Positions 31,548 to 38,771 of a DNA stretch of 62,836 bases are shown here, piece by piece. The translations under genes and the position numbers were made by a program. This stretch comes from a virus. Numbering within the stretch: position 1 is the stretch's first letter; every line of letters starts with the position of its first letter. Under the pieces are notes generated by a model. It ran no database searches. It was not told the DNA's origin and worked only from the letters and a program-made list of their open reading frames with translations. The stretch spans positions 1-62,836 of the IMG/VR virus record IMGVR_UViG_3300036671_000167; one strand, written 5' to 3'.

Positions 31548-32915
31548 ATGAACATAGAAAAAAGTCAGTGGTCTTCTGACGGACAAAACCTTCATTTATC
31601 TGTTCCTTTTACAAAAGTAAACAGAGAAAATAGAACCGTATCTGGATTTGCCACACTTGATAATATTGATCAAACAGGCGATGTCGTAACAGCAGAAGCA
31701 AGCATGAAAGCATTTGAAGCATTTAGAGGAAACCTTCGTGAGATGCATCAGCCACTTGCAGTAGGAAAGGTTATATCATTTAAACCAGAAACTTACTACG
31801 ATCAAAAAACAAAAGAATTTTATAACGGAGTTTATGTAACATCATACATCTCTAAAGGCGCTCAAGATACATGGGAAAAAATTTTAGACGGAACCCTTTC
31901 TGGATTTTCAATTGGCGGAAAGATCAAAGAATCAGATGATGAAATGAATAAAGCAACAGGGCAGACTATAAGATTTATTAAGGACTATGATTTAGTTGAA
32001 CTATCAATAGTTGATTCTCCCGCAAATGAAATGTGCAATATCATCTCTATTGAAAAAATGAATGGTCAACTTATATTTAAAGGAATGGCAGCAGATGTTG
32101 TCACAGAAAATATTTTTTATTGTGAAGATAGCGAATCTGTTTTTATCTCAACAGACAAGACATACTCATCTCCAATTACTGGAAAAGATGCTACGCTAAT
32201 TGGTTGGGTTGAAAGCTCAGATCAAAATAAATCCAAAGAGATAGATAAGATTCTTGCTTCATTTAAGAAGTCAAGAGTTCCGTTGCCTGCAACACAAACA
32301 ATAGCAAAACAGGCAAACGTACAAGGAGGTAATGAAATGGAAAAACTAAACGTACATGGTACAGATTCAGTTGCAGCAGAGACACCAGTTGTTGAAGCCC
32401 CAGTAGTTGAAGAAGTTGAAGTCGTTGAAGAGACCATGGTAGATGCAACCGCATCTGCCGTTGAAGAAGCACCAGCTGTAGAAACAGCAGATGCTGAATC
32501 TGCTTCTGTAGATATCTTTAAGTCAGTTGATGCAGAAGCACCAGCTGCAGTTGAAGTTGAACAGCCTGATTTTGCAAAAATGTTAGTGGACCTAAAGGGA
32601 TTCTTTGCAGATACTCTTAGCAAGGCTACAGAGACAAATGCATTGCAGGTTTCAGAAATCAAAGAAACTGTAGAAACTTTTAGCAAGGGCTTAAATGCTC
32701 AGATCACAGAATTAGCAGAAAAGCACAGCGCACTTAGTGTAGCTGTAATAGAAATAAAGGGCACTATTGATGGTGTTCAGAAGCGTGTAGATGCCGTTGA
32801 AGGCGATACAGCAATTAAGAAGTCTTCAGACCTTGGCGGGTCTGCAGAAGCAACAATCACAAAATCAAAATGGAACGGTTCTTTCCTCGGTTCCGTAAAC
32901 GAAATATTTAACTAG
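31548..32915 (+). CDS. Prohead protease with C-terminal scaffold region
   Basis: The product is 455 aa. Residues 1-165 form an HK97/XkdF-type U35 serine protease: H67 (REMHQP), S121 (GFSIGG) and E151 (ELSIVDSPAN), the same spacing as HK97 (H65, S114, E148). Residues 264-455 are acidic, Ala/Val/Glu-rich and helical, as in scaffolding proteins. An internal start at 32337 would make the scaffold alone. The protease matures the capsid and is itself degraded. A promoter lies directly upstream. Confidence 0.85.
   Translation: MNIEKSQWSSDGQNLHLSVPFTKVNRENRTVSGFATLDNIDQTGDVVTAEASMKAFEAFRGNLREMHQPLAVGKVISFKPETYYDQKTKEFYNGVYVTSYISKGAQDTWEKILDGTLSGFSIGGKIKESDDEMNKATGQTIRFIKDYDLVELSIVDSPANEMCNIISIEKMNGQLIFKGMAADVVTENIFYCEDSESVFISTDKTYSSPITGKDATLIGWVESSDQNKSKEIDKILASFKKSRVPLPATQTIAKQANVQGGNEMEKLNVHGTDSVAAETPVVEAPVVEEVEVVEETMVDATASAVEEAPAVETADAESASVDIFKSVDAEAPAAVEVEQPDFAKMLVDLKGFFADTLSKATETNALQVSEIKETVETFSKGLNAQITELAEKHSALSVAVIEIKGTIDGVQKRVDAVEGDTAIKKSSDLGGSAEATITKSKWNGSFLGSVNEIFN
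32337..32915 (+). CDS. Probable separate scaffold protein from internal start
   Basis: An in-frame ATG (codon 264 of the protease gene) is preceded 7 bases upstream by AAGGAGG, the best ribosome binding site in the head module. It yields a 192-aa acidic, coiled-coil-like scaffold (MEKLNVHGTD...). This is the arrangement of lambda C/Nu3, where one gene makes both protease and scaffold. Translation is inferred from the site alone. Confidence 0.65.
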   Translation: MEKLNVHGTDSVAAETPVVEAPVVEEVEVVEETMVDATASAVEEAPAVETADAESASVDIFKSVDAEAPAAVEVEQPDFAKMLVDLKGFFADTLSKATETNALQVSEIKETVETFSKGLNAQITELAEKHSALSVAVIEIKGTIDGVQKRVDAVEGDTAIKKSSDLGGSAEATITKSKWNGSFLGSVNEIFN

Positions 32916-32930
32916 GGTAGGTAAAAAAAT

Positions 32931-33980
32931 ATGAGCAATGAAACATTAGAAAAAGCAATCGCAGCTGGCACAACAGCTACTGCAGGATTTGCATCAAACA
33001 CAGGTGGTTCAGGAGTACACGTAGCGTCAGAAGCTGGCAACGGTGGACTTCTAAACCCAGAACAATCAGCTCGCTTCCTAGACTATTTGTTCGACGCAAC
33101 CGTAATTGGTAAGGTCGCACGTACAGTTCGAATGAAGTCAGACACAACAGAAATTGATCGCATGTCAGTAGGCGAAAAGCTTATGAAGCTTGCAACAGAG
33201 GGTGACGACACTTCTTCAAACAAGGGTGTTACTTTCTCAAAGATTTCTCTTACAACTAAGAAGCTACGTCTTGACTGGGAGCTCTCAACAGAGTCACTAG
33301 AAGATAACATTGAAGGAGCCGACCTTGAAGATCACATTGCACGTTTGATGGCAACTCAAGCTGGTAACGACATTGAAGATGTTCTACTTAATGGTAACAC
33401 AGCACTTTCAAGCGATTCTCTATACAAGGCCTTTGATGGTGTTGTAAAGAAAGCTAAAGCATCAGGCCACGTCGTAGACGCAGCTGGAGCAGCAGTTTCT
33501 CGTGAAGTCTTTAACAAGGCACTCAAAGCAATGCCTCGTAAGTACAAGCAGCGTCGTGGAGACCTTCGTTTCCTAGCTGGCTCAAACTTAATTCAGGACT
33601 TCCTATACAACAACAGCATTGGTACAAACCAGACAATTCCACAGGATATTGCATCAAGCGTAATCCGTGGTGGAGTTGCACCACTTGGTGGACCAGCAGG
33701 ATACGTAGCGCCATTTGCGTTTGGTATTCCAGTTGTTGAAGTTCCACTACTTCCAGAAACACAGGCTGGAGATTACGCATCTCCAACAGGCTCACACGGT
33801 GACATCCACTTGACATTCCCAAATAACGTAGTTATTGGTATCAAGCGTGACGTAACTGTTTACCGCTTCTTCTGGCCACGCAAGGACTCAATTGAGTACA
33901 CAATGTACACAAGAGTAGGCGTACAGATTGAACAAGCAGATGCTTGGGTAGTCGTAAAGAACGTTAAAGTTGCTTCTTAA
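32931..33980 (+). CDS. Major capsid protein (HK97 fold)
   Basis: The product is 349 aa. The order N-arm, E-loop-like segment (VGEKLMKLATEGDD), SLTTKKLRLDWELSTESLED, DIEDVLLNGNT and the C-terminal PNNVVIGIKRDVTVYRFFWP is that of HK97-fold capsids. The reading uses many CGT/CGC and CTT codons, unlike most neighbours (AGA, TTA), which fits translational selection on an abundant protein. It is preceded by the scaffold and followed by a terminator. Confidence 0.9.
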   Translation: MSNETLEKAIAAGTTATAGFASNTGGSGVHVASEAGNGGLLNPEQSARFLDYLFDATVIGKVARTVRMKSDTTEIDRMSVGEKLMKLATEGDDTSSNKGVTFSKISLTTKKLRLDWELSTESLEDNIEGADLEDHIARLMATQAGNDIEDVLLNGNTALSSDSLYKAFDGVVKKAKASGHVVDAAGAAVSREVFNKALKAMPRKYKQRRGDLRFLAGSNLIQDFLYNNSIGTNQTIPQDIASSVIRGGVAPLGGPAGYVAPFAFGIPVVEVPLLPETQAGDYASPTGSHGDIHLTFPNNVVIGIKRDVTVYRFFWPRKDSIEYTMYTRVGVQIEQADAWVVVKNVKVAS

Positions 33981-33996
33981 TTAAGAATTAACTATC

Positions 33997-34028
33997 GAAA
34001 GGCCCCTAATTAATTTTAGGGGCTTTTC
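33997..34028 (+). terminator. Terminator after capsid gene
   Basis: A 13-bp stem (33997-34009 with 34016-34028, one G-U pair), loop TTAATT region, ending in TTTT. It limits capsid-level transcription reaching the connector genes. Confidence 0.75.
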
Positions 34029-34043
34029 ATTTTAATTATACAA

Positions 34044-34052
34044 TGCTATAAT
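34044..34052 (+). promoter_or_regulatory. Extended -10 promoter of connector genes
   Basis: TGC-TATAAT, followed by a leader with AAGGAGA before the ATG at 34080. Confidence 0.5.
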
Positions 34053-34079
34053 AGTTTTACCTAGAAAAAGGAGAATTAA

Positions 34080-34475
34080 ATGTCATTTGACACTTTAAAA
34101 GTAGCCGAATTAAAATCAATTGCAGAGGACTTTGCAGTTGAAACAGAAGGCCTAAAAAACAAACAAGAAATTATTGCGGCTTTAGCAGAAGAGGGCGTAA
34201 CCTATTCAGTATATGCTAAGACTATCAAAGATGTAGAAGAAGCAAAAGAAGAGATTGAAATTATTCCAGTATTTGATCCAAAGGCACAGCGTCCAGAAGA
34301 TAATGTACTGGTTATGATGACAAGAGAAAATTTTAGATATGATATTTTAGGGCAAACATTTACTCAGCAACACCCTTATGTATCAATGCACAAAGATCAA
34401 GCTCAACAAATTTTTGATATAGAGGAGGGCTTTCGTTTAGCAACGCCTAAAGAAGTTCAGGATTACTACAGCTAA
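34080..34475 (+). CDS. SAP/LEM-like head-tail region protein (131 aa)
   Basis: Residues 1-40 (FDTLKVAELKSIAEDF...GLKNKQEIIAALAEEG) form a helix-extended-helix (SAP, Rho-N or LEM-like) motif that often binds DNA. The second half (DPKAQRPEDNVLVMMTRENF...GQTFTQQHPY) is a small beta domain. Similar proteins follow the capsid gene in many actinophages. It may be a capsid-associated or completion protein. Confidence 0.6.
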   Translation: MSFDTLKVAELKSIAEDFAVETEGLKNKQEIIAALAEEGVTYSVYAKTIKDVEEAKEEIEIIPVFDPKAQRPEDNVLVMMTRENFRYDILGQTFTQQHPYVSMHKDQAQQIFDIEEGFRLATPKEVQDYYS

Positions 34476-34490
34476 ACCCAAGCATAAAAA

Positions 34491-35471
34491 ATGGAAATTA
34501 TAGTAGGAACAAATTCCCCAGTAAAGCAAAGAGTATTTTGGAAGGGCGGAATAAGCCAAGCTGACTATTTGCCAACTGTTAGTTTTTATGACATAACTGA
34601 AGACCCAGCAATTGCCCCTTCTATAAATCCAAGTACTATTTTGTCAACGCAAGTAGCAGAAGAAGCCGAAACAGATAGAGGCGTGTATCTTGTTTATCCT
34701 CCACTATCTTTAACTGATAGACCTAGATCATTAAAGTTAGTTTGGGAATATGAGGTTGAGGGAGAGCAGGTTGTAAAAGAGCATAATCTATTTGTGGTAA
34801 AGCCATACACTGATCTTACTCAAGCAGCAGATGCACTAGGCTTTGGATTTGATCAATCTGATCCAAACTATAAAACATTTGCTGATTTAACAACAGCAGA
34901 AAGATATGCAAGAAAGCTAATTGAAAATTATACTCAACAAAAATTTTATTTGTATGACGATGTAACTATTGTATATTCAACTGGAGCAGATGTTCTTCCA
35001 CTTTCTACAAAAATTAATCAACTACACGAGCTATATTTAAATGATTTATTATTAATAGACAACATTAATAATATTAATAATTTTAGTGCAGATGTGGGAG
35101 TATCTGAAAGTGGCTTTGGAATTAGAGTAAATCGTGCTAACCAAATAGACAACATAGTGTATTCTGCAAACGGAATGATTCCTCCAAGCATAAGAGATTA
35201 TTACCAAGGAGCATTTGTTAATGGTGGTATTTACAGAGTGTCAGGTGTATTTGGATGGTCAGAAATTCCAGACGAGGTAGAGCTTGCATGCATAGAATTA
35301 ATGAAAGATTTTTTCTCTAAGGATAAAGAATGGAGAAACAAGTACATAAAGAGCATTCAAACATTTGATTGGCAATTCCAGTACGACACATCCTCATTTG
35401 CAGGAACTGGAAATAATTATGCAGATCAGCTATTGCTTCCTTATGTAATAAATAAAATGGTTGTGATTTAA
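34491..35471 (+). CDS. Head-tail connector protein (gp6-like)
   Basis: The product is 326 aa. The N-terminal third (VKQRVFWKGG...YPPLSLTDRP) is a beta domain. Residues about 140-320 (YKTFADLTTAERYARKLIENYT...VELACIELMKDFFSKD) fit the helical gp6-like head-tail adaptor. Adaptors bind the portal and the stopper. The size is larger than typical gp6 because of the N-terminal domain. No strong ribosome binding site is visible. Confidence 0.65.
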   Translation: MEIIVGTNSPVKQRVFWKGGISQADYLPTVSFYDITEDPAIAPSINPSTILSTQVAEEAETDRGVYLVYPPLSLTDRPRSLKLVWEYEVEGEQVVKEHNLFVVKPYTDLTQAADALGFGFDQSDPNYKTFADLTTAERYARKLIENYTQQKFYLYDDVTIVYSTGADVLPLSTKINQLHELYLNDLLLIDNINNINNFSADVGVSESGFGIRVNRANQIDNIVYSANGMIPPSIRDYYQGAFVNGGIYRVSGVFGWSEIPDEVELACIELMKDFFSKDKEWRNKYIKSIQTFDWQFQYDTSSFAGTGNNYADQLLLPYVINKMVVI

Positions 35472-35472
35472 T

Positions 35473-35901
35473 ATGAATAGCCTAGTTGATTCTATATTTA
35501 GTATGAAGCTAGATGTTTATGTTCAAGAAGACTATCAAGACCAAAATACAGGAGCTATTAAAAAAAGTTGGGTCTATCAAAGAACTGTCCCATGTTTTGC
35601 AAAGGGAATTATAACTAACTCTGCAGGATCAAGAGGCGGAGATAATCAAACTATTACTGGCAAGTATGTTGATAAACAAACAATTGAAATTAGAACTGAG
35701 TCAAGATTAACATATAGAGAAAAGGTTTCTAATGTTAGAGACAGTGCTAACAACCCAATTTGGATAGAATTAAATTATCCTAATGATACTCCAACGGTAT
35801 TTGAAATAGCTAGCTCAACTCCAATTACCGACCCCTTTGGAACTTTAATGGCATACAATTCAATTGCTAAAAGATCAGAGAGCCAGATAATTGGAGACTA
35901 G
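35473..35901 (+). CDS. Head closure/stopper protein (142 aa)
   Basis: The 142 aa have a beta-rich stopper layout (KLDVYVQEDYQDQNTGAIKK, then GKYVDKQTIEIRTESRLTYREKV), matching the position and size of HK97 gp7 or SPP1 gp16-type stoppers. It directly follows the adaptor (1 base). It closes the portal channel after packaging and joins the tail. Confidence 0.6.
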   Translation: MNSLVDSIFSMKLDVYVQEDYQDQNTGAIKKSWVYQRTVPCFAKGIITNSAGSRGGDNQTITGKYVDKQTIEIRTESRLTYREKVSNVRDSANNPIWIELNYPNDTPTVFEIASSTPITDPFGTLMAYNSIAKRSESQIIGD

Positions 35902-36685
35902 TGGAATAGCTTTACTACAAGCTTCTTCTGGCCTAGAAAGATTAATGGTTGGAACAACGGCGGCAGGAGTTTTAAAAGATAGTACAGTAGCACAGATATC
36001 AGCATTCTTGTATTATCAAGCAAACGTCGCTGCAAAATTAGAATCCAACAAGGCATTTCAAAGGCTATTTAAAACAACAATATTTAAACAAATAGAAAAA
36101 GACTTTGGTCAGTTTATTGATTCACAGGCTAGAACAAAGCCAAAGTCATTACATCATGTTTATGAATGGAATAAAACTGGGCAAGCAACCAATAGACTTT
36201 TTAAATTAAATAAAATTGAAGGAATTGGATTGTCATTTAGAATAGATTATGAATTCAAGCTATCCAAATCATCTGTTCCTTCAAAAAATAAAGAGCAAAC
36301 AAGTAGATATGTATTTGAAAACAAAGCGGCAGTAATGGAAAAAGGAATGCCTATAACCATTAGACCTAAGTCAGCAGAGAGACTAGTATTTGAAATTGAT
36401 GGAGAAAAAGTATTTATGCCTAAAGGGAAATCAGTTACAGTAAAAAGTCCTGGAGGCAGAGCATCTACTAATCAGTTTGACTTAACATATAGCAGATATT
36501 TTAGTGGACCATTAGTAAGTAATTCTATTAAGATGTCAGGGTTTCAAAATCTATTTGGATCTAAATTTGAAAAGGCAATGAGAGTTCCATCTTCTATATC
36601 CAAGGTGCGTTATTCTTTTAGTCCAGGTACAATTAGACTGCAGGCGGACTCATCATTAACAAAACAATTTGGAGGAGTAGCATAA
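35891..36685 (+). CDS. Neck / tail-completion protein (264 aa)
   Basis: It starts with TTG 11 bases inside the previous gene. The 264 aa are basic and beta-rich in the middle (EGIGLSFRIDYEFKLSKSSV), with a C-terminal SISKVRYSFSPGTIRLQADS. It occupies the place of HK97 gp10-like completion proteins between stopper and tail terminator, though it is longer than that family. The start is uncertain; an ATG at about 35943 is the alternative. Confidence 0.5.
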   Translation: METSGIALLQASSGLERLMVGTTAAGVLKDSTVAQISAFLYYQANVAAKLESNKAFQRLFKTTIFKQIEKDFGQFIDSQARTKPKSLHHVYEWNKTGQATNRLFKLNKIEGIGLSFRIDYEFKLSKSSVPSKNKEQTSRYVFENKAAVMEKGMPITIRPKSAERLVFEIDGEKVFMPKGKSVTVKSPGGRASTNQFDLTYSRYFSGPLVSNSIKMSGFQNLFGSKFEKAMRVPSSISKVRYSFSPGTIRLQADSSLTKQFGGVA

Positions 36686-37191
36686 TGACAGATTATAGTA
36701 TAGATGCCATGTATGAAGTAAGAAGACACCTATGGCAGGAACTTCTTGAGAATAACATCATTGATGCAAATGCATACTATAGCGATAATCTAGGAGAGTC
36801 AATTATTCCTATTATCCCTGTTCAGCAAGCTCCAGAAATGAATCAATTTTTAAGTGGTAAAACACATATTGTCTATGACAAAATGGGGAGCACCTATGAA
36901 GAAAACTGGATGATATGTTGTGAGAAAATATCATTTACTATTTATTCCTTAGACTATTCTGAAATTAATACTATTAGAAATATGATGGTAGATGTATTTA
37001 GACGAATGGATGATTCCGCCAAAGACTTAAATGAGTCTAAAAATACAGACAAAATCATATTCCATAATACTCTTATTTTAGAAATGTCTCCAACTGAGCC
37101 ATCTACAGAATTAGCAGGATTTTTATCGGCAGATGTAATACTTGAAGTTAAGTACTCTAGAACAATAGGGCCAAAAGGTAGATTTGATTAG
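36685..37191 (+). CDS. Tail terminator protein (168 aa)
   Basis: The product is 168 aa. Features are a helix at residues 9-25, a strand with EENWMICCEKISFTIYSLDY and DVFRRMDDSAKDLN. This alpha/beta layout and the location just before the tail tube gene match tail terminators (lambda gpU type), which cap the tail at its final length. TAATG overlap with the gene before. Confidence 0.65.
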   Translation: MTDYSIDAMYEVRRHLWQELLENNIIDANAYYSDNLGESIIPIIPVQQAPEMNQFLSGKTHIVYDKMGSTYEENWMICCEKISFTIYSLDYSEINTIRNMMVDVFRRMDDSAKDLNESKNTDKIIFHNTLILEMSPTEPSTELAGFLSADVILEVKYSRTIGPKGRFD

Positions 37192-37223
37192 TTTGCCTTT
37201 TGGTTGATTGTAAGATAAAATTA
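37192..37223 (+). promoter_or_regulatory. Two-block promoter, copy 2
   Basis: TTTGCCTTTT, 13 bases, ATAAAATTA, as at 31511-31542. It is followed by an 80-base leader ending in CAGGAGG before the tail tube ATG. Confidence 0.55.
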
Positions 37224-37303
37224 TACCAAGAGGAAATGAGCCTAGCCAGCTTGATTTAAAGTAAGTCAATATATATATATTTATTTAACAGGAGGTTTTA
37301 CAA

Positions 37304-38002
37304 ATGGCACAAAATACAGGTAATGCTAAAAATATTCTTGTTGGTGCGTCACCACTGTTCCTTTCGAACACTGACGTCACTATAGCAGGATACTTAGAAA
37401 ACCAATCTCCAGGCGAAGGCGCTTATGCTTTTGCTCCTGGAGTTTCTTTTACCAAGACACTTAATGATATCGACCAGGTAGCTGGTACATTTGGATATCG
37501 CAACGTAGGTTTTACAAATAACGGTCTTCAGGTAACATATAACCCATCATACGGTTCAGTTACAGTAGATCAGCTTCTTGATACAGCAAAGCTTTTCAAG
37601 GAGTCGATGGAAGTTATGATCGCAACAGAAATGGCAGAAGGTACTCTAGAGAACGTTCTTATAGTATTTGGTCAGAGCCAAGGTACTCTTGACTTAGATG
37701 TGGGATTAGGTTTATCAACTACTGATAAGCTTGGTATTGCTGGAGGTGCACTAGGTGAGGCCCCAACAGAGCGTCAGCTAATTGCAGTTGGTCAAGCTCC
37801 AACATCTCAAGCAACAAAAACTGAGCGCGTATATTATGCACGCCGTGTTCTTTCTGTACAACAGTCACAGTTCTCTTTGGCTCGTAACGCAGCATCAACA
37901 TTCCCAGTTACATTTCGTTTGCTTCCAGACGGTGCGACCGCAAACGTTAATAAAGAATATGGTTTCATCGTAGACCGCGTTCTAGCTCTACCAAGTAATT
38001 AA
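37304..38002 (+). CDS. Major tail (tube) protein
   Basis: The 232 aa include KNILVGASPLFLSN, then VTYNPSYGSVTVDQLLDTAK and an RRVLSVQQSQFSLARNAAST segment, with the beta-barrel layout of siphovirus tube proteins. It carries CGT-biased codons like the capsid, which fits high expression. Placement between tail terminator and tail chaperones is diagnostic. The CAGGAGG ribosome binding site supports the start. Confidence 0.85.
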   Translation: MAQNTGNAKNILVGASPLFLSNTDVTIAGYLENQSPGEGAYAFAPGVSFTKTLNDIDQVAGTFGYRNVGFTNNGLQVTYNPSYGSVTVDQLLDTAKLFKESMEVMIATEMAEGTLENVLIVFGQSQGTLDLDVGLGLSTTDKLGIAGGALGEAPTERQLIAVGQAPTSQATKTERVYYARRVLSVQQSQFSLARNAASTFPVTFRLLPDGATANVNKEYGFIVDRVLALPSN

Positions 38003-38016
38003 TACAATTAAATAAT

Positions 38017-38048
38017 AAAATACCCCCTAAGAAATTAGGGGGTATTTT
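38017..38048 (+). terminator. Terminator after tail tube gene
   Basis: A perfect 14-bp stem (38017-38030 with 38035-38048), loop GAAA, ending TATTTT. Confidence 0.8.
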
Positions 38049-38069
38049 ATTGCTATGATATTTTCATTA

Positions 38070-38078
38070 TGATACAAT
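38070..38078 (+). promoter_or_regulatory. Extended -10 promoter of tail chaperone genes
   Basis: TGA-TACAAT, 28 bases before the TTG start at 38107; AGGAGG lies in the leader. Confidence 0.5.
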
Positions 38079-38106
38079 AATATAGACGATCCTAGGAGGA
38101 TATAAA

Positions 38107-38439
38107 TTGGCAACAACAGTATACGATGTAGAAGAAATTCAGCTACAAAATGGAGCAACAGTAAAGCTAAAGCCTTTAACTATTAAAGAGCTTAGAAAAT
38201 TTATGGCGGCAATTGCAAAAACAGCTGATGTAACTACAGAAGATGAAACCCTTACAATTTTGATTGATGCATGTGCAGTAGCACTAGAAAAGCAGCTACC
38301 AGAATTAACAGCAGATAGAGATGCATTTGAAGACGTACTTGACGTACCGACTATCAATAGAATCCTTGAAGTGTGTGGTGGAATAAAGATGGATGATCCA
38401 AATTTGTTAGCAGCAGCGGTTCTAGCTGGTCAGAACTAG
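38107..38439 (+). CDS. Tail assembly chaperone G (110 aa)
   Basis: It starts with TTG behind AGGAGG. The 110 aa include NGATVKLKPLTIKELRKFMAAI and a C-terminal GGIKMDDPNLLAAAVLAGQN; small size, acidic character and position between tube and tape measure are those of gpG-type chaperones. The frame ends at 38439, but a slippery heptamer at 38400 lets some ribosomes shift into the -1 frame. Confidence 0.8.
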   Translation: MATTVYDVEEIQLQNGATVKLKPLTIKELRKFMAAIAKTADVTTEDETLTILIDACAVALEKQLPELTADRDAFEDVLDVPTINRILEVCGGIKMDDPNLLAAAVLAGQN

Positions 38440-38768
38440 ATCTAGCTGCGCTAGAAGGAGAAGTATTCTTAATAGGAAACTATAAGAATTACGAGGAATT
38501 GGAAGATAGTCTTTCAATGCCAGAATTGATTCAAACTTTTAAATCAATGCAAAAGTCTGAATCAGAAAAAAGAAAGTTTCTGGCCGCCATACAAGGAGTA
38601 GAACTTGAAGGTGGCGAGCAAGAAGAACAAAACACTAGCTTTGAAGATGTAAGAAGAAAAGCTTTAGGAATTACCGCAAATGCGTCAGATGTAGTTTCGC
38701 TACAAGGACAGTTTGCATCAGAAGCAGGTTTTGGTATCGGAGCGGGACTTGGATACAAAAGGGAGTAG
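38107..38768 (+). CDS. Frameshifted tail chaperone GT (220 aa)
   Basis: A -1 shift at 38400-38406 joins the first 100 codons of G to a -1 frame open through the G stop up to 38768. The T part (NYKNYEELEDSLSMPEL...QEEQNTSFEDVRRKA) is acidic and helical. GT binds the tape measure and G coats it, as in lambda. The reading frame between 38406 and 38499 has no stop, which supports a fusion rather than a separate gene starting at a TTG at 38499. Confidence 0.8.
38400..38406 (+). other. Slippery heptamer A AAT TTG (-1 frameshift)
   Basis: The zero frame reads CCA AAT TTG, so A-AAT-TTG fits X-XXY-YYZ exactly, 11 codons before the G stop. A possible stem TCTAGC/GCTAGA (38421-38426 with 38450-38455) lies 14 bases downstream and could stimulate the slip. 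Confidence 0.75.
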
Positions 38769-38771
38769 TAG

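Noticed and set aside
38499-38768. Separate gene starting with TTG at 38499
   Set aside because: The frame is open upstream to the slippery heptamer and no ribosome binding site precedes the TTG, so a frameshift product is more likely.
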